Positions 47,997 through 57,527 of a stretch of DNA of 64,000 nucleotides are shown here, one piece after another. Each line of letters begins with the position of its first letter. Positions within the stretch are counted from its first letter, which is position 1. Source of the stretch: Cobetia marina (GTDB lineage: Bacteria > Pseudomonadota > Gammaproteobacteria > Pseudomonadales > Halomonadaceae); the NCBI RefSeq assembly GCF_001720485.1, contig NZ_CP017114.1, forward strand, positions 2,232,001-2,296,000, given 5' to 3'. The translations under genes were made by a program, and so were the position numbers. The notes below the pieces were generated by a model. The model was not told where the DNA came from, made no database searches, and saw nothing but the letters and a program-made list of their open reading frames with translations.

Positions 47997-48899
47997 TTAC
48001 TGAGCCGTTGCCGGCAGCCACTCATTGACGATATCCGGATGGCTTTCCACCCACGCCTTGGCCGTCTCGTAGGGGTCTGCATCATCTTCCTGGTTGTTGA
48101 GCATCACCTCGCCCATGTCCGCCGGGGTCCAGGCGAAGTTGTCCAGGATCGCGTAGACCTCCGGCATGTCCTCCTTGAGCCCCTTGCGTGCCAGGGTATG
48201 GATCTCCTCGGCACCGCCATAGACACCCTTCGGATCCTCCAGGTACTTGAGGTCCCAGCGCGCGAACATCCAATGGGGGGTCCAGCCGGTCACCACGATA
48301 TCCCGCTCGCCCTTGATGGCATTGCTCAGTGCTGCGGTCATGGTCGCACCGCTACCGGTCGTGAGGTCGATATCCTCGAGATCGTAATCCTCGAGCACCT
48401 GCTCGGTGAGTCGGGTCAGGCCGGCGCCTGGCTCGATACCGACGATACGCTCATCAATCTCGTCGGCATGCGAGGTGATGTCCTCGATGGACTCGAGCTT
48501 GCTGTACGCCGGGACCACCAGGCCAAGCTTGGTGCCCTCGAGGTTGACTCCCAGGTCCTCGACCTTGGGCCCGACCTTGGCCATGTAGTCTTCATGGGTC
48601 GTGGGGAGCCACGCACCGACCATGCCATCAGCATCACCAAAGGCGACCGCCTGGAACATCGCGGCGGCGGACAGCGCCTTGAGCTCGACGTTGTAGCCCT
48701 GGGCTTCCAGCACCGCTTTCACGACATTGGTGGAGGCGACCTCGGAGGACCACTCGACATACGCCAGGGTGACATCTCCCTTGTCACCTGCCGCATGAGC
48801 CGCGCTGACACCGACCACCGAGGATGACATGGCGGCCCCCAGCAACAGTGCCTTGGCGGTGATGGTCAGATGGCTACGTGAAGTACCTTGCTTATTCAT
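47997..48899 (-). CDS. Glycine betaine ABC transporter substrate-binding protein
   Basis: OpuAC/ProX-type periplasmic binding protein. Sec signal (to about SAAHA, residue 37, no lipobox) and mature region VTLAYVEWSSEVASTNVVKAVLEAQGYNVEL, GMVGAWLPTTHEDYMAK, GIEPGAGLT and VVTGWTPHWMFARWDLKYLEDP, the last with Trp residues typical of the betaine-binding aromatic box. ATG 48899 has AGGGG upstream (300 aa). It is the third gene of the importer operon, separated from the permease gene by 247 nt that contain a hairpin. Confidence 0.92.
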   Translation of the reverse strand: MNKQGTSRSHLTITAKALLLGAAMSSSVVGVSAAHAAGDKGDVTLAYVEWSSEVASTNVVKAVLEAQGYNVELKALSAAAMFQAVAFGDADGMVGAWLPTTHEDYMAKVGPKVEDLGVNLEGTKLGLVVPAYSKLESIEDITSHADEIDERIVGIEPGAGLTRLTEQVLEDYDLEDIDLTTGSGATMTAALSNAIKGERDIVVTGWTPHWMFARWDLKYLEDPKGVYGGAEEIHTLARKGLKEDMPEVYAILDNFAWTPADMGEVMLNNQEDDADPYETAKAWVESHPDIVNEWLPATAQ

Positions 48900-49096
48900 C
48901 AACTTCCCCTTTATTTGAATCTACTTATTTCTTAGGGCGAGAATTGCCTGATCGCCGATCAGGTCAGCCTTTCATCAATACAGGACCAGCAGAAAGACTG
49001 GCTGCCGCGAATGCCGTATCCCCATGCAACGTGTAAAGAACAGGAGAATGTGTCGCGGTGCAGAAATGTGGGCAAGAAGCGCTCTGAAGAGATGGG

Positions 49097-49128
49097 ACAA
49101 GCCGGCACGACAGGCGGTGCCGGCTTGT
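49097..49128. terminator. Stem-loop between permease and binding-protein genes of the betaine importer
   Basis: Arms ACAAGCCGGCA and TGCCGGCTTGT with a 10-nt loop. Placed inside the operon, it may be a partial terminator or an mRNA stabiliser that sets different levels of permease and binding protein. Confidence 0.55.
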
Positions 49129-49146
49129 GGGTCGAGGTGAGTCACC

Positions 49147-50004
49147 TCAGGAGCGCGACTTCTTTTCCTTGCTCAAGGTCTGGGTCAGGCGGTCAAGCAG
49201 CATGGCCAGGATCACCACCGCGATACCCGCTTCGAACCCATCTCCGGGACGCAGACGCTGGATCGCCTTCCAGACCTCGTTGCCCAGACCATCGGCGCCG
49301 ATCATGGCCGCGATGACGACCATCGACAGGGCCAGCATGATGGTCTGGTTGATGCCCGCCATCACCGTCGGCAGCGACAGGGGCAGCTGCAGCTTGAAGA
49401 GCTTCTGGCGACGGGTGGACCCGAAGGCATCTGCGGCCTCGATCAGCTCCTTGGGCACCTGACGAATCCCCAGGGTAGTGAAACGGATCGCCGGCGGCAT
49501 CGAGAAGATGACCGTAGCGAAGATCGCCGAGACTGACCCGATACCGAAGAAGGGAATGGCCGGGATCAGATAGACGAAGGCCGGCATCGTCTGCATGAAA
49601 TCCAGAACCGGCATGATGACCCGATAGAAGCGATCCGACAGCGCCGCCAGAATGCCCAGGGGGATGGCGATGACCACGGCCACCAGCGTCGCGATGACCA
49701 CCAGGGTGAGCGATTCGATCATCGGATCCCACAGATCCAGATTCCAGATGAGGCCGAGGCCCAGGATGGAACCGATCGCCAGGCGAGTTCCCGCCAGCCG
49801 CCAGCACAACAGCGCGACCAGTGCGATCAAGGCCCACTGAGGCATCCACATCAGGGCGTCATTGAGCGCACCGATGCCGGTCTCGGTGAACTTGGAAATG
49901 GCGCGGGTCACGCTGGAATAATTGTTGGTCAGATAATCCAGCCCTGCCTCGATCCAGTCACCCAGCTCTATCTTCGGAATGGTGAAACCTGTCGATTCAC
50001 TCAT
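49147..50004 (-). CDS. Glycine betaine ABC transporter permease
   Basis: ProW/OpuAB-type permease of 285 aa with about six to seven membrane helices (WALIALVALLCWRLAG, IESLTLVVIATLVAVVIAIPLGILAAL, FVYLIPAIPFFGIG). The EAA-like loop is ADAFGSTRRQKLFKLQLPLSLPTVMAGIN. The motif MQTMPAFVYLIPAIPFFGIG is characteristic of quaternary-amine importers. The ATG overlaps the ATPase gene stop (ATGA). Confidence 0.94.
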   Translation of the reverse strand: MSESTGFTIPKIELGDWIEAGLDYLTNNYSSVTRAISKFTETGIGALNDALMWMPQWALIALVALLCWRLAGTRLAIGSILGLGLIWNLDLWDPMIESLTLVVIATLVAVVIAIPLGILAALSDRFYRVIMPVLDFMQTMPAFVYLIPAIPFFGIGSVSAIFATVIFSMPPAIRFTTLGIRQVPKELIEAADAFGSTRRQKLFKLQLPLSLPTVMAGINQTIMLALSMVVIAAMIGADGLGNEVWKAIQRLRPGDGFEAGIAVVILAMLLDRLTQTLSKEKKSRS

Positions 50005-51209
50005 GCATGCGCCTCCCCTGCTTCGGCCAGCTCAGCCAGTACGGATCCCTTGACCACGACTCCCATCAAGCGCGATTGCTCATCCACGACTGCCAGCGGG
50101 TGGTGATGGCCGGCAAACATCGCGAACAGGTTGTGCAAGGGCTCATCAGGCGAGACCCGACAGCAATCGGAGTGGATCAGACTGGAGAGATCCGTGAGGT
50201 TCTCACGCACCGCACGCTCGGCATCTTCTGCCGTCACGATTCCCAGAACGGTACGGTCGCGGCGCACCACGAAGAGACTGTCCAGGCCGTTTTCTCCCAT
50301 CTTGCGCAATGCCGTACGGGGGCCATCATCGTCTCGCGCAGTGGCACGGACATCCGTCATGGCGGACTGGGCGGTCAGAATCCGCGACATGTCCACGCCT
50401 TCGACGAAGCGCGCGACATAATCGTCAGCGGGCTCGGTGAGAATGGTCTCGGGAGTGCCGATCTGGACGATTTCACCATCCTTGAGCAGGATGATGCGAT
50501 CACCGATGGACAGGGCTTCATCCAGATCGTGGGTGATGAAGATGGTGGTCTTCTTCATCTTGTGCTGCAGCGCCAGCAGCTCCTGCTGCATGTCCTTGCG
50601 GATCAACGGATCCAGTGCCGAGAAGGCTTCATCCATCAACAGGACGGTAGAATCATTGGCCAATGCACGTGCGAGCCCGACACGTTGCTGCATACCGCCG
50701 GACAGCTGATCGGGATAGGCATCCTCCCACCCGTCCAGTCCTACCTGCTTGAGTGCGTCACGCCCGCGCTGGAAACAGACTTCCTTCGCCTCGCCGCGCA
50801 CTTCAAGGCCGTACTCGGCATTCTGTTGAACCGTACGATGAGGGAAGAGCGCAAAGTTCTGGAAGACCATCGAGAAGTGCTTGCGACGACAGCGCAGCAG
50901 CGATTTCTCATCCAGCTTGGCCACGTCCTGACCGTCGATCAGGATCTCGCCTTCTGTCGGGTCGATCAGACGATTGAGACAACGGATCAAGGTGGACTTC
51001 CCGGAGCCGGACAGCCCCATGATGACCAGCAGCTCACCTTCCATCACATCGAAATCGACATTGGACAGGCCCAGTGTCTGGCCGGTCTTTTCCAGAATTT
51101 CAGGACGTTTGAGTCCCTGGTCACGCAGAGTGAGCGCCTTGTCAGGCTGGTTACCGAACACCTTGCTCAGGTTGCGCACCCGGATCTTCACATCGCGAGT
51201 GTCAGTCAT
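50001..51209 (-). CDS. Glycine betaine ABC transporter ATPase with tandem CBS domains
   Basis: ProV/OpuAA-type ATPase, 402 aa. Walker A IMGLSGSGKSTLIRCLNRL, Q-loop VFQNFALFPHRTV, signature LSGGMQQRVGLARAL, Walker B VLLMDEAFSALDPLI. A C-terminal pair of CBS motifs (about residues 280-395; GLDSLFVVRRDRTVLGIVTAEDAERAV and HHHPLAVVDEQSRLMGVV) would act as ionic-strength sensor, as known for OpuA. CAGGAA lies before the ATG. First gene of the importer operon. Confidence 0.95.
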   Translation of the reverse strand: MTDTRDVKIRVRNLSKVFGNQPDKALTLRDQGLKRPEILEKTGQTLGLSNVDFDVMEGELLVIMGLSGSGKSTLIRCLNRLIDPTEGEILIDGQDVAKLDEKSLLRCRRKHFSMVFQNFALFPHRTVQQNAEYGLEVRGEAKEVCFQRGRDALKQVGLDGWEDAYPDQLSGGMQQRVGLARALANDSTVLLMDEAFSALDPLIRKDMQQELLALQHKMKKTTIFITHDLDEALSIGDRIILLKDGEIVQIGTPETILTEPADDYVARFVEGVDMSRILTAQSAMTDVRATARDDDGPRTALRKMGENGLDSLFVVRRDRTVLGIVTAEDAERAVRENLTDLSSLIHSDCCRVSPDEPLHNLFAMFAGHHHPLAVVDEQSRLMGVVVKGSVLAELAEAGEAHA

Positions 51210-51424
51210 TGGCTTTCCTGTTGTGAGTGCACAGGGAAGCGTGAACAGGCTTGATCAGTCACACGGCAGGCAACGCGCTTTCACGAGGTTGCGCCGCTGA
51301 GGGTGGCATAGCGCCAATCAGGCCGTCATGCGGGAGGTACCCGTCATGACACTGCCTGATACTGAGCAGAATGCCACGTCATTCCCTGCGCCAATTTCCA
51401 TAAAGGATTCTTATATTTAAAATA

Positions 51425-51453
51425 ATGATACAGAGTTATTGATATTCACTCAA
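51425..51453 (-). promoter_or_regulatory. Candidate sigma-70 promoter of the betaine importer operon
   Basis: On the minus strand TTGAGT, a 17-bp spacer and TATCAT lie about 216 nt upstream of the ATPase gene, inside an AT-rich island (about 51395-51485) that contrasts with the GC-rich surroundings. Matches are 4/6 and 5/6. The spacer 51210-51516 has no gene. Confidence 0.45.
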
Positions 51454-51516
51454 ACAACAACACAGCTTTATACGACGAAGGTGGCATACCACCGATCATG
51501 CCCCGACACGCGCGCA

Positions 51517-54423
51517 TCAGGCCTTGGATTCAAGCCTCAGGCGTTGCCAATCACTGGTGGGCTCATTGAGTCGGATACTCGCATCGATGACCTGTTCCTC
51601 CATGTTGTAACGACAGGTGAACCCCAGATGCTTCATCAGTGCACGCATCGGGTGATTGTCCATCATGATCTTGCCTACCATCTCGAGAGTGCCCAGCGAG
51701 CGGCAATAGCGCAGCATCTTTTCCATCAACAGTCGCCCGATCCCCTCACCTTGCAGGTCATCACGAATGATCACCGAGAACTCCGTGCGAATGTTGTCAG
51801 GGTCATTCCAGACCCGCACCACTCCCAGCATTTCACGACGTGAGCCGCCCTCCTCCTGCTCACTGACTTCACGCTCGGCGATGAATGCCATCTGGCGGTC
51901 ATAATTGATCTGGGCCAGCAGCGCCAGATCGCGTTGCGTCAGGGAAGCCTTGTGATGGAAATAACGGAAACGAATGCTTTCCTCGGACAATCTGGCATGG
52001 AAAGCGGTGATCAATGGCGCATCCTCTGCACGAATCGGCCGCACTTCCACCTCGGTGCCATCCTCAAGCCGCACCCACTCCCGCAGCTCTTCCGGGTACG
52101 GCATGATGGCGAAGCGCGCGGGCTTGCCCAGATCCAGCGTGAAATCCACCGCGACGGCCTCATCACGATTGAGCAGCAACGGATTGATCTCCAGCCCCCG
52201 AATGTCAGGCAAATCCGATGCCAACTGCGACAATTTGATCAACAAGGTACACAGGCGCGCGATATCCCGCTCGGGGTCCGGCGAGTGCTCCTCGATCAGA
52301 CGCGAGGCATGACTGCGCGAGATGAGCTCGCGTGCCAGCGTCATGTTGAGAGGTGGCAAGGCAACCTGGCGGTCTACCAGCACGTTGACCTTGTAGCCCC
52401 CCAGCCCGAAGACCACCACCGGCCCGAACTCCTCGTCACGCGTGATGCCCGCACTCAATTGCAGCGAATGCTTGCCGCGGCGCATCGGCTGCAGGCAGAA
52501 CTCATGGATGCGGGTGCGTTCGCTGCCGCTGCGTCCCCGCTCGTCATCACGCTCGCTCACCTTGCTGGTGATGCGACGCATGGCCAGGGCGATGTCTTCC
52601 GGGCCATTGAGATCCTGGACCACGCCAGAAGACAGACGCTGCGGGAAGCGGCGATAACGGAAGGGCTGGCTGTTGTGCTCGTGGACCACCCGCAAGGCGA
52701 AGGGCCCCGCTGCCATCTCGGCGTCTTCCTTGCCAGCCGCCTGCCTGAGAGCTGCAATGGCCTGCGCGGCTTCGGCGGCATCAGACACATAATGACTGGC
52801 AGCTGTCGCGATGCCATAGGTCTCCAGTACCTGAGCCGTTTCAGAATGGGTCAGCCATTCACGACCGGCACGCCGAGCGCTGTGCACCAGATCATGTGCT
52901 CGGGCGCGAATCTCGGCGCTGGTGGTGAAGGACAGGCTCGGCGGGGTCTGCTGCAACAGGGACTGCACCCGCTGGTAATCCACCATCTGCAGGAAGGCCT
53001 TGACGCCCTTTTCGGGTGAGAGATAGGTCGGGATACCCGCAGCGTGGCAGGCATGACGTGCCGCCAGCGCCTGCTCGAGCCCCATCCAGCTGGTCAGCAG
53101 ATTGCGCCGGAACTGCTTGCGATGCGTGATCAGGGCCTCGGCCGTGTCCTTGGATGGTGCAAGTCTTGTCGGCGCATGCACGACGAGCACCGCATCGACT
53201 CCCTGATCATTGGCCACGATGTTGACTGCGGCAACGAAGTCTTCGGGCGTGGCATTGCCCCCCAGATCCACCGGATTGCGACCGGGCAGGCTGACATCCA
53301 GCTGATCCTTGAGCAGCGCATCCCGACTCTCCTTGCTCAGCTCGGCAAGCTTGCCGCCTCCCGCCATCAGCTTGTCGATCGCCAACAGGGCCGGCCCGAG
53401 ACCATTGGAGACGATCGCCAGCCGATCGCCCCGCAGCGGTTTCATGCGGTTGAGCGTCTCGAGGGCATCGAACATGTCCTCGCTGTCATTGACGCGTACC
53501 ACCCCAGCTCGCGCCAGCGCGACGTCCACGATCTGGTCGCGATTGGGGATGCCGGGGGTGACGTGAGTCCCGAACAGGTCGGCCTCGGGCGTGCGACCGC
53601 TCTTGATCGCCAATACCAGTCGGTTGCGAGAGGCCTCGCGCAGCGCAGTCATGAAGTGCATCGAGTCATGGATGCGCTCGAGATGCAGCAAGAGCGCCTG
53701 GGCATGCCCATATTGATTCAGGTAATCAATCAGGTCAGGCAACATCACGTCGACGCTGTCTCCCAGCGTCACCAGATGGGAGAAGCCGATACCGCGCCCC
53801 GCTGCCCAGTCGATCATGGCATTGCCCAGCATCCCCGACTGCCCCAGATAGGCGACCTTGCCCTTGGCGACAGGCTGACCACTGAAGGAGGCATTCAGAT
53901 TCCGATTGGGCACGCAGACCCCCATGCACTCCGGGCCCAGCAGACGTATACCACTGCCACGTGCCGCCTTGAGCAGACGGCTGTTGAGACTCTCCTGATC
54001 CGGATGGATGCGCAGTCGCGCGTGGTCGGGGGCCACAGGCTCACGCCGGGCAAGCATTCCGAGCCCTTTTTCCGTCACGCGGGCCAGGGAGCTTGCCGGC
54101 GACGGTGCCACTCCTCCGGAGATCAACAGCGCGGCCTTCACGCCGCGACGCCCCAGCTTCTCGACGATGCGCGGCAAGGTCTCGGCAGGCGAGCACAGGA
54201 TGGCGAGGTCCGGCATCGTGTCCAGCTCACTGATCCGGCGCACACAGGGCACTCCATGCACCGTGTCATAGCCCTTGGGATTCACCACGACAAGCGTGCC
54301 CTTGAACCCGCCTTCCAGCAGGTTTCTCAGCACCTGGCCGCCCAGTGAGTGTGTCTTTTCCGAGGCCCCGATCACCGCGATACTGGTGGGCTCGAAGAAA
54401 TTGCGCAGAAATCGCATCCCCAT
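51517..54423 (-). CDS. Pat/YfiQ-like protein acetyltransferase: acyl-CoA synthetase-like domains plus C-terminal GNAT domain
   Basis: Large 968-residue enzyme, likely acetylating lysines of metabolic enzymes such as acetyl-CoA synthetase. The N-terminal CoA-binding domain (IAVIGASEKTHSLGGQVLRNLL) is followed by succinyl-CoA-ligase-like domains (LGPECMGVCVPNRNLNASF, NPVDLGGNATPEDF), an ATP-grasp-type region (about residues 545-760; VFGLGGYKVNVLVD, RGLEINPLLLNRDEAVAVD) and a GNAT domain (about 785-945) with the acetyl-CoA motif DDLQGEGIGRLLMEKML. This order is that of E. coli YfiQ/PatZ. AGGACACC is upstream of the ATG. Divergent from an HDAC-like gene with about 190 nt between. Confidence 0.92.
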   Translation of the reverse strand: MGMRFLRNFFEPTSIAVIGASEKTHSLGGQVLRNLLEGGFKGTLVVVNPKGYDTVHGVPCVRRISELDTMPDLAILCSPAETLPRIVEKLGRRGVKAALLISGGVAPSPASSLARVTEKGLGMLARREPVAPDHARLRIHPDQESLNSRLLKAARGSGIRLLGPECMGVCVPNRNLNASFSGQPVAKGKVAYLGQSGMLGNAMIDWAAGRGIGFSHLVTLGDSVDVMLPDLIDYLNQYGHAQALLLHLERIHDSMHFMTALREASRNRLVLAIKSGRTPEADLFGTHVTPGIPNRDQIVDVALARAGVVRVNDSEDMFDALETLNRMKPLRGDRLAIVSNGLGPALLAIDKLMAGGGKLAELSKESRDALLKDQLDVSLPGRNPVDLGGNATPEDFVAAVNIVANDQGVDAVLVVHAPTRLAPSKDTAEALITHRKQFRRNLLTSWMGLEQALAARHACHAAGIPTYLSPEKGVKAFLQMVDYQRVQSLLQQTPPSLSFTTSAEIRARAHDLVHSARRAGREWLTHSETAQVLETYGIATAASHYVSDAAEAAQAIAALRQAAGKEDAEMAAGPFALRVVHEHNSQPFRYRRFPQRLSSGVVQDLNGPEDIALAMRRITSKVSERDDERGRSGSERTRIHEFCLQPMRRGKHSLQLSAGITRDEEFGPVVVFGLGGYKVNVLVDRQVALPPLNMTLARELISRSHASRLIEEHSPDPERDIARLCTLLIKLSQLASDLPDIRGLEINPLLLNRDEAVAVDFTLDLGKPARFAIMPYPEELREWVRLEDGTEVEVRPIRAEDAPLITAFHARLSEESIRFRYFHHKASLTQRDLALLAQINYDRQMAFIAEREVSEQEEGGSRREMLGVVRVWNDPDNIRTEFSVIIRDDLQGEGIGRLLMEKMLRYCRSLGTLEMVGKIMMDNHPMRALMKHLGFTCRYNMEEQVIDASIRLNEPTSDWQRLRLESKA

Positions 54424-54610
54424 GGAGGTGTCCTGTCAGCCGGTGCGCATCCAATGCGCGATGCCACCAGCATGCCGCGAAAGTGAGTGCCTGAACAGCA
54501 GCCGGCAGGTGCTGGAGAAGGTAGACCATCCGCCACTATCCGTGTCTACCAGTGAATCTTACTGTGAGGTTTCGAACTATCCTCAGTCTAGCGCCCAGCC
54601 AAACAGGCAC

Positions 54611-55642
54611 ATGCCGATGATCACCTCTTATATCTCTCATAGCGACTGTGGCAATCATTTCATGGGTCCGACACATCCCGAGAGCCCATTGCGCCTGCAG
54701 GCCATCCAGCGTCAGCTGGCATTGAGCGGCGTGATTCAGCATGTCCAGCAATACGATGCACGCCCTGCCACGCTGGAACAGCTGGCAAGAGTCCATCCGA
54801 TGCGCCACCTGCAGGCTCTCGACAAGTGCCCGCCCCAGGCAGGTCAGCTGCTGGCGCTCAGCGAGGACACCGTGATGTGTGCAGATAGCCTGGTGGCGGC
54901 ACGTCTCGCGGCAGGGGCCGTCGTGCGTGGGGTCGACCAGGTGATGCGCAATCAGGCAGACAACGTCTTCTGTGCCGTGCGCCCACCGGGCCATCATGCC
55001 GAACGCGCGGATGCCATGGGCTTCTGCTTCTACAACAACGTGGCAGTAGGCGCGCTGCATGCCCGCCAGCAGTACGGCGTCAGACGCATCGCCATCCTCG
55101 ATTTCGATGTTCATCAGGGCAACGGCACGGTAGATATCTTCAAGCATGACCCCGACACGCTGGTCTGCTCATCGTTCCAGAACGCCATGTACCCCTGGCG
55201 CTATCTCGAGAGCCGCTGGGAGCACATTCACAATACCCCGCTGGCAGAAGGCTGTGGTTCGCTGGACTTTCGCCATGCCATCGAAGCGCAATGGCTGAAG
55301 AAGCTTGATGATTTCAAGCCGGAGCTGATCCTGATCTCGGCAGGCTTCGACGCGCATCGTGAGGATCCGATGGCCGAACTGTGTCTCGAGGACGACGACT
55401 ATTACTGGATCACGCGCCTGGCGATGGACGTGGCCAGGCGCCATTGTCAGGGACGTGTCGTCTCGGTACTGGAAGGCGGCTACTGCCTGGAAGCGTTGGC
55501 ACGCAGCACTGAGGCCCATGTCAAGGCACTGGCGGGTCTGCCGATGGAGGACGGGATATCCCTGCGTCATTCGCCGCCAGCCGCGCACGCGTCACCCAAA
55601 GTTCATGCAAGGCCAGATGAGCGTGATCATCCGCTGTTCTGA
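54611..55642 (+). CDS. Histone-deacetylase-family amidohydrolase
   Basis: Zinc-dependent deacetylase of the arginase/HDAC fold, acting on acetyl-lysine in proteins or on acetylpolyamines. Class II-type motifs: SDCGNHFMGPTHPESPLRL, VRPPGHHAERADAMGFCFYNN (catalytic His pair), ILDFDVHQGNGT (Zn ligands Asp, His), ISAGFDAHREDPM (Zn ligand Asp) and VLEGGYCLEAL. Length 343 aa from ATG 54611; ATG 54617 is an alternative. It faces the acetyltransferase gene, so the two may form an acylation/deacylation pair. Confidence 0.93.
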   Translation: MPMITSYISHSDCGNHFMGPTHPESPLRLQAIQRQLALSGVIQHVQQYDARPATLEQLARVHPMRHLQALDKCPPQAGQLLALSEDTVMCADSLVAARLAAGAVVRGVDQVMRNQADNVFCAVRPPGHHAERADAMGFCFYNNVAVGALHARQQYGVRRIAILDFDVHQGNGTVDIFKHDPDTLVCSSFQNAMYPWRYLESRWEHIHNTPLAEGCGSLDFRHAIEAQWLKKLDDFKPELILISAGFDAHREDPMAELCLEDDDYYWITRLAMDVARRHCQGRVVSVLEGGYCLEALARSTEAHVKALAGLPMEDGISLRHSPPAAHASPKVHARPDERDHPLF

Positions 55643-55806
55643 GTGACCAGACATGCGACTTCAAGAGACGCATCCCCTGTCGCCAGGAGCATCGTCGATG
55701 CCTTGCTCAGCTACACCGTGATTTCCTTGCTGTGATAAGCTGGCGAAAAAGTTTCCAATAGTAAACTTGTGAACTCCCGCCGCCATCGACCACAGCGAAG
55801 CTTCCC

Positions 55807-56439
55807 ATGAGTACACCGACTGACAAGGATGCCGCGGTCCGGATCGCTTCCGGCCGCAAGGCCTTCGTTGAGCCCCTCAAGCTTGGAGAGAGGGTCAAGC
55901 AGATCCGTCTCGCCAATCATTGGACCCTCGAGGACGTCAGCCAGCGTACCGGGCTTGCACGCTCTACGCTGTCCAAGATCGAGAATGAACAGATATCCCC
56001 CACCTTCACCGCCGTCCAGAAGTTGATCAATGGTCTCAATATCGACCTTCCTCAACTGCTGAGTCCTCCCAAGCGACAGAGCGGCACGCTGGGCCGACGT
56101 GATCTGACGCGCCTCGGTGAAGGCAAGAGCCACCCGACCCCGACCTATGAACATGAGCTGCTTTCCTGGCAGCTGGCTCAGAAACGCATGATTCCCTTCA
56201 AGACCCGGGTGCGCGCTCGCAGCTTCGAGGAGTTTCCCGACTGGGTGCGCCACGACGGCGAGGAATTCCTGATGGTGCTAGAGGGCAGCATTCTACTGTA
56301 TTCCGAGTTCTATGAACCCTTGCCTCTCGGAGATGGAGACAGCATCTATTTCGACTCCGACATGGGCCATGCTCTGGTTTCCACCAGCGAAGACGATGCC
56401 GTAGTGCTGTCGGTCTGCACGCGCAACGACGCCGATTGA
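55807..56439 (+). CDS. XRE-family transcriptional regulator with cupin domain
   Basis: 210 aa. HTH_3 domain at about residues 25-82 (LGERVKQIRLANHWTLEDVSQRTG, LARSTLSKIENEQISPT) and a C-terminal cupin (about 125-205; HDGEEFLMVLEGSILLYSEFYE, LGDGDSIYFDSDMGHALVS). Such regulators usually sense a small molecule via the cupin and control neighbouring catabolic genes. The usual metal-binding His pattern of cupins is incomplete here. No strong ribosome site. The target is not evident; it lies between the HDAC-like gene and the formate dehydrogenase region. Confidence 0.88.
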   Translation: MSTPTDKDAAVRIASGRKAFVEPLKLGERVKQIRLANHWTLEDVSQRTGLARSTLSKIENEQISPTFTAVQKLINGLNIDLPQLLSPPKRQSGTLGRRDLTRLGEGKSHPTPTYEHELLSWQLAQKRMIPFKTRVRARSFEEFPDWVRHDGEEFLMVLEGSILLYSEFYEPLPLGDGDSIYFDSDMGHALVSTSEDDAVVLSVCTRNDAD

Positions 56440-56585
56440 TGATACGCCCACTGGCGCAACGCTAAACCGTTCTCCAGGAACATGTGACGTGAAAGATCTT
56501 TACCTCGCCAGAACAATGGCCTGGCGAGGCAGAGGCAGCGCCCACATCATCACCGTTTAGCCTGGTGCTAGCGGGCGATCTTGAC

Positions 56586-57527
56586 TCAGTCATGTTGGGC
56601 GGCGTCGCCTCGCCAGATGAGCTGACCACATTCACGCAGGTCATACCCTCCCAACGACTGTGCCAGCTGGATGCCATTGGGCGTGGACAGATAGTCCAGC
56701 AGGCCCTGGAAGAGGTCGCGGAAATAGACGTTGCGTGGCACGACCAGATCAAAGGCCTCTTCACAGACCGGCACGAATCCGAGACCGAATTCATTCGCGG
56801 CGGATAACGTCCCCGGCCCGACATCCACCTCCCCGCGCGCGACGAGTGATGCGACCTCTCGCTCCGAGTAGGCGATGGCGAGGGTGTTGAGCTGCTCCGG
56901 GCGCATCTGATGGCCGGACAGCCACTCCTGCAGGAAGCGCTGCGAACCGGCCCCCTCCTGACGCACTACCCAGCGCCGTTGAGACCCGAACAGACCACCG
57001 GGATTGATCGGCAGGTGGCGATCTTCCTGACGAATGATCAGCCCCTGGGTGCGCCGGGCCAGCCGGACCAATACCCACTGACGATAACCATCGTGCCCGC
57101 GGATCAAGGCCGGATGGCGAAGCGATGCTTCCTCGGCACGCCCCCAGTGGATGGCACAGACATCGGCTCGCCCCTGACTCAACAGATCCAGCCCCAGGCG
57201 TGTCCCGGTGACACTCATGCCATAGAAGGCACTGCCATCGTGCTGCTGGTTGAGTCGCATCGTCAGCGCTGCCAGCAAGGGGTCATCGCTACCGGTGATC
57301 ATCAAGCGATCCGCCAGCACCCCATGATGGCTGGACTCCAGAATCCATTGCTCGACCAGACGCCGCGGGAAAAGCCATTTTCCGGTGACCTTGGTGGCCG
57401 GCATGGTGCCCTCACTGGCCAGCTGATAGATCTTCTTTTCATTGAGGTGCAACAGTCGTGCGACCTCATGGACCGTCAGAAAGGGGTTGTCATGCATCGT
57501 CGCATCCCCGCAAACAGGCTGATTCAT
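56586..57527 (-). CDS. Regulator with excisionase-type HTH and periplasmic-binding-like (molybdate-type) domain
   Basis: 313 aa, no signal peptide. The N-terminal MerR/excisionase-type HTH (FLTVHEVARLLHLNEKKIYQLASEGTMPATKVTGKWLFP, about residues 16-52) is followed by a type 2 periplasmic-binding fold region (ITGSDDPLLAALTMRL, GRADVCAIHWG, AIAYSEREVASLVARGEVDVGPGTLSAANEFGLGFVP, FDLVVPRNVYF). One-component regulators of this build are linked to molybdate/tungstate or formate dehydrogenase genes. The ATG overlaps the fdhD stop by four bases, so it is coupled to fdhD. Confidence 0.82.
   Translation of the reverse strand: MNQPVCGDATMHDNPFLTVHEVARLLHLNEKKIYQLASEGTMPATKVTGKWLFPRRLVEQWILESSHHGVLADRLMITGSDDPLLAALTMRLNQQHDGSAFYGMSVTGTRLGLDLLSQGRADVCAIHWGRAEEASLRHPALIRGHDGYRQWVLVRLARRTQGLIIRQEDRHLPINPGGLFGSQRRWVVRQEGAGSQRFLQEWLSGHQMRPEQLNTLAIAYSEREVASLVARGEVDVGPGTLSAANEFGLGFVPVCEEAFDLVVPRNVYFRDLFQGLLDYLSTPNGIQLAQSLGGYDLRECGQLIWRGDAAQHD

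Noticed and set aside
50007..51254. 415-codon plus-strand frame opposite the betaine ATPase gene
   Set aside because: Shadow of an unmistakable ABC ATPase.
53044..54348. 434-codon plus-strand frame opposite the acetyltransferase gene
   Set aside because: Shadow frame; the minus-strand protein is clearly YfiQ-like.
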